Source of the DNA: an uncultured Collinsella sp. | GTDB taxonomy: Bacteria > Actinomycetota > Coriobacteriia > Coriobacteriales > Coriobacteriaceae | NCBI GenBank assembly: GCA_900542315.1 | Contig: UQMV01000055.1 | Span: forward strand, 1 to 10,264 | Reading direction: 5' to 3' | DNA length: 10,264 bases | In this document: positions 6,660 to 10,264 of the stretch, in pieces | How the letters are laid out: every line of letters starts with the position of its first letter | Position numbering within the stretch: position 1 is the first letter of the stretch | The notes under the pieces: model-generated | Told to the model about the DNA's origin: nothing | What the model saw: only the letters and a program-made list of their open reading frames with translations | Databases searched by the model: none | Translations under genes and position numbers: made by a program

Positions 6660-6926
6660 TTGGAGACAGTCTTGTTTGACCAGTCATTTAAGAACGTCCC
6701 CAAAGACTACCCCAGCAACGCCGATGTTTTGGCGACGACAGCGAAAGCCCACCAGAGCGAGCAAGGTGCCTTGAAACAAGGCGGCATTGACCTTCTGGTC
6801 ATGCCGCCGAAGTTGAAAGGCAGATTGCCGCTCTGGCGGGCTTGCAGCGTCGACTGGTTACGCGGTTTGGTAAAACCGCGTAACTATAGTTCGAGTTCGT
6901 TGAGACGCAGGATTGCCACGATGTAA
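6660..6926 (+). CDS. Candidate small protein of unknown function (TTG start)
   Basis: An 88-residue plus-strand frame starting with TTG at 6660, preceded by AGAGGAAGG six bases upstream; an in-frame TAG at 6654 excludes any earlier start. Counting the first 34 codons by hand gives GC of 17/34, 12/34 and 25/34 at positions 1, 2 and 3, the pattern expected of a real gene in a GC-rich genome. The product begins METVLFDQSFKNVPKDYP, has no membrane segment or motif I recognise, and ends in a basic stretch. It diverges from pstS and overlaps the 3' end of the convergent M20 gene by about 43 bases. Against it: the rare start codon, two hairpins inside the frame, and no known homologue. It may also be a gene remnant. 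Confidence 0.33.
   Translation: METVLFDQSFKNVPKDYPSNADVLATTAKAHQSEQGALKQGGIDLLVMPPKLKGRLPLWRACSVDWLRGLVKPRNYSSSSLRRRIATM
6780..6808 (-). terminator. Candidate intrinsic terminator after the M20 gene
   Basis: GGCGGCA plus TGACC (6780-6792, one bulged T) pairs with GGTCA plus TGCCGCC (6797-6808) around a TTCT loop, a 12-bp stem. On the minus strand it is followed by TTGTTTC, a short and imperfect U-tract. A second small hairpin, GCCTTG-AAA-CAAGGC (6768-6782), shares its edge. It lies about 75 bases past the M20 stop codon and could end that transcript. Confidence 0.5.
6857..6884. terminator. Perfect 12-bp hairpin at the M20 stop codon
   Basis: GTTACGCGGTTT (6857-6868) and AAACCGCGTAAC (6873-6884) form a perfect 12-bp stem with a 4-base loop. 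The right arm includes the last base of the M20 TAG stop codon. Neither strand shows a U-tract after the stem, so it is a weak terminator at best; it may protect the 3' end of the mRNA or be a repeat. Confidence 0.45.
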
Positions 6927-8320
6927 ATCTTGAGCGCTTGCTTGAGCTGCTCTTCGTTGGCGCACTCGTTGGGACCGTGCATCTGGCCGCCCCACTCGGG
7001 CAGCTCAAGGCCGGTCTCTTCGGGGCCAAACGAGACGGCGCGGGCAAAGTTGCGTGCGTACGTGCCACCGCCCATGGCAAAGGGTTCGGCATGCTTGCCG
7101 GTGAACTCGTTATAGGTGTCAATCAGCGCCTTCACGGCCGGATCATCGGCAGAGACCGAGAACGGCACCTTCGCGCGACCCAGCTGGCACGTCACGCCGA
7201 AACGGCCCACGAGCGGATCGAGCTGCTCGCGGATGGTATCGGCACTCGTGCTGTCGGGGAAGCGCACGTCGATGACCTGCTCGATATGGCCATCCGCCAC
7301 GCGGATGACGCCAGCGTTGCAGGTAAGCGGGCCAAACGCCGGACTCGTCGCATCGATACCCAGGCCGCGGCCATAGGCGTCCGCATGCACAAAGGCCAAA
7401 AACTTGACGAACTCGTGCTCGGCGGGCGTCAACAGGCGCTTGTCACGGGCGCCAAACGCGTCCTCGGCCTCGCGCAGATACGCCACGATCAGGCCGACAG
7501 CGTTGATAGTGCCCTCAGGCATCGAGGCATGACCGCCAATGCCGTGGGCAAAAATCTGCGCATGCCCGTTATCGAGTGTCGTGATCTCAAGGCGATCGGC
7601 GTTCTCGACCGGCGCCGGCAGCTCATCGGCGGCAATCGCGAGCTCGCAGATGGACTGCGACGGAATGGCATTGCTCGCCTCGGCGCCGCTCCACGACACG
7701 ATGCGCCCGCCGTCGATCTTGGAGCTCACGAACGTCGCCCCAAACTGGCCCTTCTCGGCATTGCAGACCGGGAACTCGGCATCGGGCGTAAACAAAAAGT
7801 CGGGGTCTGCGTGGTTCTCCAGATAATGGTGAACGTCGGACATGCCCACTTCCTCATCGCAGCCCAGCAACGCGCGGAAGGTATAGCGCGGCACAATGCC
7901 GTGTTTGAGCAGATAAGCGCCAGCGTAGAGCGACAGCACCGCCGGGCCCTTGTCGTCAATCACGCCGCGGCCGAGCAGCCAGCCCTCGCGACGCTCCATC
8001 GCAAACGGGTCGGTGTTCCAACCGGGGCCAGCGGGTACCACGTCCACATGGCAGATAGTCGCGAGCTGCTTATCGCCGCGGCCCGGAATATCGGCGATTC
8101 CCACAAAGCCCTCGTCATCGCTCGTCTGGTAGCCGAGCTTTTGCGCGATACCGAGCGCGCAATCGAGCGCATCACGGACCGGGTGGCCAAACGGCGCACC
8201 GGGCTCCGCATCGGCAGCAACGGCCACGGACGGATAGCTCACCAGCTGCTCGATATCGGCGACGACATCTTCCCAGACCTCGTCAACATACTCGGCAACG
8301 CTCTGCTCCACCTGATTCAT
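6884..8320 (-). CDS. pepV: M20 family dipeptidase, PepV/Sapep-like
   Basis: A 478-residue cytosolic metallopeptidase of the M20 family. Metal and catalytic residues fit the two-metal site: His91 and Asp93 in CHVDVVPAGPGW, Asp122 in GVIDDKGP, the Glu156-Glu157 pair in GCDEEVGM, Asp180 in FTPDAEFPV, and His448 in MHGPNE near the C-terminus. The order, the length and the GGGTYARNF motif near the end match PepV and the Mn-dependent Sapep dipeptidases, which hydrolyse a broad range of dipeptides after peptide uptake. An insert between the halves of the catalytic domain (about 190-350) is the usual lid domain. ATG at 8320 has a strong AAGGAGGT five bases upstream; the frame stays open further upstream but overlaps the HAD-IA gene. 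It follows that gene by 55 bases and is probably co-transcribed with it. The symbol is by family resemblance. Confidence 0.93.
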   Translation of the reverse strand: MNQVEQSVAEYVDEVWEDVVADIEQLVSYPSVAVAADAEPGAPFGHPVRDALDCALGIAQKLGYQTSDDEGFVGIADIPGRGDKQLATICHVDVVPAGPGWNTDPFAMERREGWLLGRGVIDDKGPAVLSLYAGAYLLKHGIVPRYTFRALLGCDEEVGMSDVHHYLENHADPDFLFTPDAEFPVCNAEKGQFGATFVSSKIDGGRIVSWSGAEASNAIPSQSICELAIAADELPAPVENADRLEITTLDNGHAQIFAHGIGGHASMPEGTINAVGLIVAYLREAEDAFGARDKRLLTPAEHEFVKFLAFVHADAYGRGLGIDATSPAFGPLTCNAGVIRVADGHIEQVIDVRFPDSTSADTIREQLDPLVGRFGVTCQLGRAKVPFSVSADDPAVKALIDTYNEFTGKHAEPFAMGGGTYARNFARAVSFGPEETGLELPEWGGQMHGPNECANEEQLKQALKIYIVAILRLNELEL

Positions 8321-8375
8321 GGACGACCTCCTTACCAATGAGCGACGGGTACGCCCGCCCCTCACATTACGTCTA

Positions 8376-9038
8376 TTAGATAGCGAAAAGTTTAGCAAGC
8401 TCGGCCACCGAGTGCACCACCTCATCGGCACCCGCGGCCTCATGCTCCCCCGGCGCCGCCGCGCCCGAATAGATGCCGATACACGGCACGCCCATCGCGT
8501 GCGCACCCTCGATGTCGTTAAAGCGGTCACCAATCATCACGGCCTCGTCCGCGGTCGCGCCCAGGGCCGCCAGCGCATCGCGGACCGAATCCGCCTTGAT
8601 CTCGCGACCCTGCGGCGGATTCATGCCGACCACGGCCTCAAACTGCGAAAGCCCCAGCTCATGCACCATGCTGATACACTTTGCCTCCATGCGCGACGTC
8701 GCCACGGCCATATGCTTGCCCTGAGCGGCCAACCCATCCAGCAGCTCGGGGATTCCATCGAACACGGGATACTCCTCCGGTCCCAGCTCGTCAAAAAAGG
8801 CACGGTACTCGTCGGCCACCACAAGCGACTCCTCGCGGGAAAAGCCGTAAAAGTCGTGAAAGCTCTTCCACAGGGGCGGCCCGATCATGCGGCGCAGGTC
8901 ACCCATCTGCGCCTCCGAAAACCCGCGCGCGGCCAACGTCTTGCGCGTCGAGGTCATCACCGCCCGACCCGTATCGGCCACCGTGCCGTCAAAATCGAAC
9001 AGCACAACCGGCCGCTTGCATATCTCCAGCGCCGCCAT
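8376..9038 (-). CDS. HAD-IA phosphatase, phosphoglycolate phosphatase-like
   Basis: A 220-residue cytosolic HAD hydrolase. Motif I is FDFDGTVAD (nucleophile Asp15, acid Asp17), motif II VATS (112-115), motif III Lys149 in GREIKADSV, and motif IV IGDRFNDIEGA with Asp171 and Asp175. The small helical cap between motifs I and II places it in class IA, with Gph and PpaX-like enzymes that remove phosphate from phosphoglycolate or similar small substrates. The true substrate is not evident. ATG at 9038 has GAAGAGGGG five bases upstream. A GTG at 9071 would add 11 residues without a good ribosome site. It is the first gene of a likely two-gene unit with the M20 dipeptidase and is divergent from degV. 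Confidence 0.9.
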   Translation of the reverse strand: MAALEICKRPVVLFDFDGTVADTGRAVMTSTRKTLAARGFSEAQMGDLRRMIGPPLWKSFHDFYGFSREESLVVADEYRAFFDELGPEEYPVFDGIPELLDGLAAQGKHMAVATSRMEAKCISMVHELGLSQFEAVVGMNPPQGREIKADSVRDALAALGATADEAVMIGDRFNDIEGAHAMGVPCIGIYSGAAAPGEHEAAGADEVVHSVAELAKLFAI

Positions 9039-9087
9039 CGGCACCCCTCTTCCCCAGTTGATGATTTCCACACCGACACTTCAAACT

Positions 9088-9138
9088 GTTGACTATTCAA
9101 CAATTAAACCTAGCAATGTAGAGCAACTCCACTATACT
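9088..9138 (+). promoter_or_regulatory. Candidate degV promoter and small inverted repeat
   Basis: This AT-rich patch in the divergent region holds a near-consensus TATACT box (9133-9138) on the plus strand, about 57 bases before the degV ATG, but no good -35 at the right distance. A TTGACT (9089-9094) lies 16 bases from TAGCAA (9111-9116), an alternative pair. GTTGA-CTAT-TCAAC (9088-9101) is an inverted repeat that could be an operator for either direction. I found no clear minus-strand promoter for the HAD gene. Confidence 0.4.
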
Positions 9139-9162
9139 TGTCGCACTTTGCTCTCAGAAGGC

Positions 9163-9176
9163 GGCGCCGTCGCGCC
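9163..9176 (+). other. Small hairpin in the degV leader
   Basis: GGCGC (9163-9167) and GCGCC (9172-9176) can form a 5-bp stem with a 4-base loop in the predicted leader, ahead of the GAAAGGTG ribosome site. It is short and may be incidental in GC-rich sequence. Confidence 0.25.
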
Positions 9177-9194
9177 CCAACGAAAGGTGCAATT

Positions 9195-10055
9195 ATGTCT
9201 TTTGCCATCATAACCGACTCCACGTCGGACATCTCCCCCGCCCGTGCTCAAGAGCTTGGCATTTACGTGATTCCGCTACATGTGATTATCGAGGGCGAGG
9301 ACCTGCTCGACCAGGTGCAGATTACCGCCGAGGAATACGTCGCCCGCATGGCCGGCTCTGAGCAGCTGCCGCACACCTCGCAGCCGAGTGCCGGCGAGTT
9401 CAAAGCACTCTTTGACCGCGTGCGTGCTGACGGCCACGACAGCGCAATCTTTATCTCGCTGTGCAGCGAGTGGTCCGCCTGCTATGCCAACGCCAGTTTG
9501 ACGGCCGAAACGCACAAGCTGGACGTGCGCTGCATCGACTCGCGCACCGGCTCGGGCGCCGAGGGCCTGCTGGTGGAGTACGCACTGGCCATGCGCGAAG
9601 ACGGCCGCAGCTTGGACGAGACCGAGGCGCAGATCCGCGCGACGCTGCCCGACGCCCACCTGCTGCTGATTCCCCGCACACTCGAGAACCTCGTTAAGAA
9701 CGGCCGCGCGCCCAAGCTCGCCGGCCAGCTCACGCAGATGCTCAACATTCGCCTAGCCGTTTCGCCGGAGTGGAAATCGGGCGAGATCAAGGCCATCAAA
9801 AAGGGCCGCGGCGCCAAGCGCATCGTTGCCAACACCATGGCAGATTGCCTCGCGTTTTTGGACGAGCACCCGGGCTCAAGCGTGCGCGTGCTCACGACCG
9901 GCGCCGCCGAAGAGCAGGAACTTGTCAACGAGGCGCTCGCGGGCCAGGACTACGTAGACGCCGGCACCGGCCCCATCGGCTGCACCATCGCCACCCACGT
10001 AGGCGTCGATGCCATCGCCATCAGCTACTGCCCCCGCTACCAACCCACCCGCTAA
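9195..10055 (+). CDS. DegV family fatty-acid-binding protein
   Basis: A 286-residue protein of the DegV family, cytosolic proteins that bind a fatty acid in a cleft between two domains; some (FakB) present it to a fatty-acid kinase. Evidence: the N-terminal ITDSTSDI (5-12), PHTSQPSAGEF (59-69) with the ligand-contacting TSQPS, a second-domain segment LIPRTLENLVKNGR, and the closing GTGPIGCTIATHVG. ATG at 9195 is preceded by GAAAGG. The loop after the TSQPS domain reads SLCSEWSACYANA where SSxxSGTYQSA is more usual, and HVGVDAIA (268-275) replaces the common HVGPGALG; both may alter ligand fit. No fatty-acid kinase (fakA) is in the window, so a role in that pathway is inference. It is transcribed alone, opposite to its left neighbours, and ends in a strong terminator. 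Confidence 0.93.
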   Translation: MSFAIITDSTSDISPARAQELGIYVIPLHVIIEGEDLLDQVQITAEEYVARMAGSEQLPHTSQPSAGEFKALFDRVRADGHDSAIFISLCSEWSACYANASLTAETHKLDVRCIDSRTGSGAEGLLVEYALAMREDGRSLDETEAQIRATLPDAHLLLIPRTLENLVKNGRAPKLAGQLTQMLNIRLAVSPEWKSGEIKAIKKGRGAKRIVANTMADCLAFLDEHPGSSVRVLTTGAAEEQELVNEALAGQDYVDAGTGPIGCTIATHVGVDAIAISYCPRYQPTR

Positions 10056-10070
10056 GAGCACCCATACCAC

Positions 10071-10140
10071 TTGCGGTGAAATAGGGACTGTTTTTGGCTC
10101 ATCAGCCGCCAATCAAACCCTATTCCACCGCAACTTTTTT
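10071..10140 (+). terminator. Long terminator hairpin after degV
   Basis: TTGCGGTG (10071-10078) pairs with CACCGCAA (10126-10133), then, after one mismatch, AATAGGG (10080-10086) pairs with CCCTATT (10118-10124). A small inner hairpin, TTGGC with GCCAA-like bases, sits near 10094-10112. The stem is followed by C and six Ts (10135-10140), a good U-tract for plus-strand termination. It lies 15 bases past the degV stop. The size and shape resemble a mobile hairpin repeat co-opted as a terminator. Confidence 0.8.
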
Positions 10141-10226
10141 GCTGCGCCATCCAAATACAAGATATTGCTGGCAATCGGCGCGTTCCCAGCTGTTTGGGGA
10201 GCTATGATTGGTAGCGCGCAGAGATG
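10141..10226. other. Non-coding contig-end segment
   Basis: No gene is supported here. An ATG near 10203 opens a frame to the contig end, but its GGGGAG is only about two bases away and the frame enters the terminal palindrome, so I do not call it. The segment may be the 3' flank of a gene lying beyond the contig. Confidence 0.5.
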
Positions 10227-10264
10227 TGGTGTAAGAGGCGGGGCATGCCCCGCCTCTTACACCA
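10227..10264. repeat. Perfect 38-bp palindrome at the contig end
   Basis: The 19 bases from 10227 and the 19 bases to 10264 are exact reverse complements, centred on GGGGCATGCCCC. The inner part (AAGAGGCGGGG with CCCCGCCTCTT around CATG) looks like a terminator stem. The exact symmetry right out to the last base points to an assembly stop or fold-back at a palindrome rather than an entirely natural sequence. The true sequence after about 10258 should be treated as uncertain. Confidence 0.9.

Larger units (their letters stand above)
6452..6883. other. Hairpin-rich intergenic region between pstS and the M20 gene
   Basis: These 432 bases separate the pstS start from the end of the M20 dipeptidase gene and are lower in GC than the flanking genes. 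From the pstS side they hold a leader hairpin (6477-6493), a 10-bp palindrome CCCGATCGGG (6517-6526), nested inverted repeats at 6543-6580, a candidate small plus-strand gene starting at 6660, and two larger hairpins at 6780-6808 and 6857-6884. ATGCGACTCG occurs twice, near 6469 and 6582. No tRNA or known riboswitch was recognised. Confidence 0.7.

Noticed and set aside
6938..8341. A 467-codon plus-strand frame opposite the M20 gene.
   Set aside because: All M20 metal-site motifs are on the minus strand, which also has a strong ribosome binding site; the plus frame is a GC-driven antisense frame.
10203..10264. A possible 5' end of a plus-strand gene running off the contig.
   Set aside because: The ribosome-site spacing is too short, and the frame runs straight into the terminal palindrome.
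10227..10264. Terminal inverted repeat of an insertion sequence.
   Set aside because: No transposase fragment or target duplication is visible, and both arms sit together rather than flanking an element.
1..10264. CRISPR array, tRNA, rRNA or prophage genes.
   Set aside because: I saw no spaced direct repeats, cloverleaf-like sequence, rRNA signature or phage structural gene on either strand; all long minus/plus frames with motifs are housekeeping genes.

Overview
The window looks like a short-read draft contig from a high-GC, anaerobic actinobacterium of the class Coriobacteriia; the genus Collinsella is my best guess. This rests on the GC-rich codon use, the style of the PstS/Uup/DegV proteins and the hairpin-rich intergenic repeats. 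I could not run a search, so the taxonomy is inference. Both contig ends carry non-biological or suspect structure. Bases 1-48 are an Illumina TruSeq P5-side adapter fused to the truncated first gene. The last 38 bases (10227-10264) are a perfect palindrome that stops exactly at the contig end.

Layout, left to right: (1) 1-48 adapter. (2) 49-2589, minus strand: a Uup-type ABC-F ATPase gene followed six bases later by a Cof-type HAD phosphatase gene whose 3' end is lost at the adapter junction. (3) 2651-2739: a repeat-like hairpin and a good intrinsic terminator that separates this pair from the pst operon. (4) 2795-6451, minus strand: a compact phosphate-uptake operon pstS-pstC-pstA-pstB, with a 24-base gap, an 8-base overlap and a 4-base overlap. 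No phoU follows pstB. (5) 6452-6883: a hairpin-rich intergenic region holding the pstS leader and, on the plus strand, a possible small gene starting with TTG at 6660. (6) 6884-9038, minus strand: a HAD-IA phosphatase gene followed by an M20 dipeptidase (PepV/Sapep-like) gene. (7) 9039-9194: a divergent promoter region. (8) 9195-10055, plus strand: a DegV-family lipid-binding protein, ended by a long terminator hairpin. (9) 10134-10264: no gene seen.

How the genes work together: PstS (a predicted Tat-exported lipoprotein) would capture phosphate outside the membrane, PstC and PstA form the channel, and PstB supplies ATP hydrolysis. The other genes are housekeeping: ribosome-associated ABC-F, two sugar-phosphate or phosphoglycolate-type phosphatases, dipeptide breakdown, and fatty-acid binding. 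I see no novel multi-gene system, phage, CRISPR array or transposase gene. The points most worth a second look are the two contig-end artefacts, the candidate small gene beside pstS, and two intergenic hairpins with a shared core that may belong to a dispersed repeat family.
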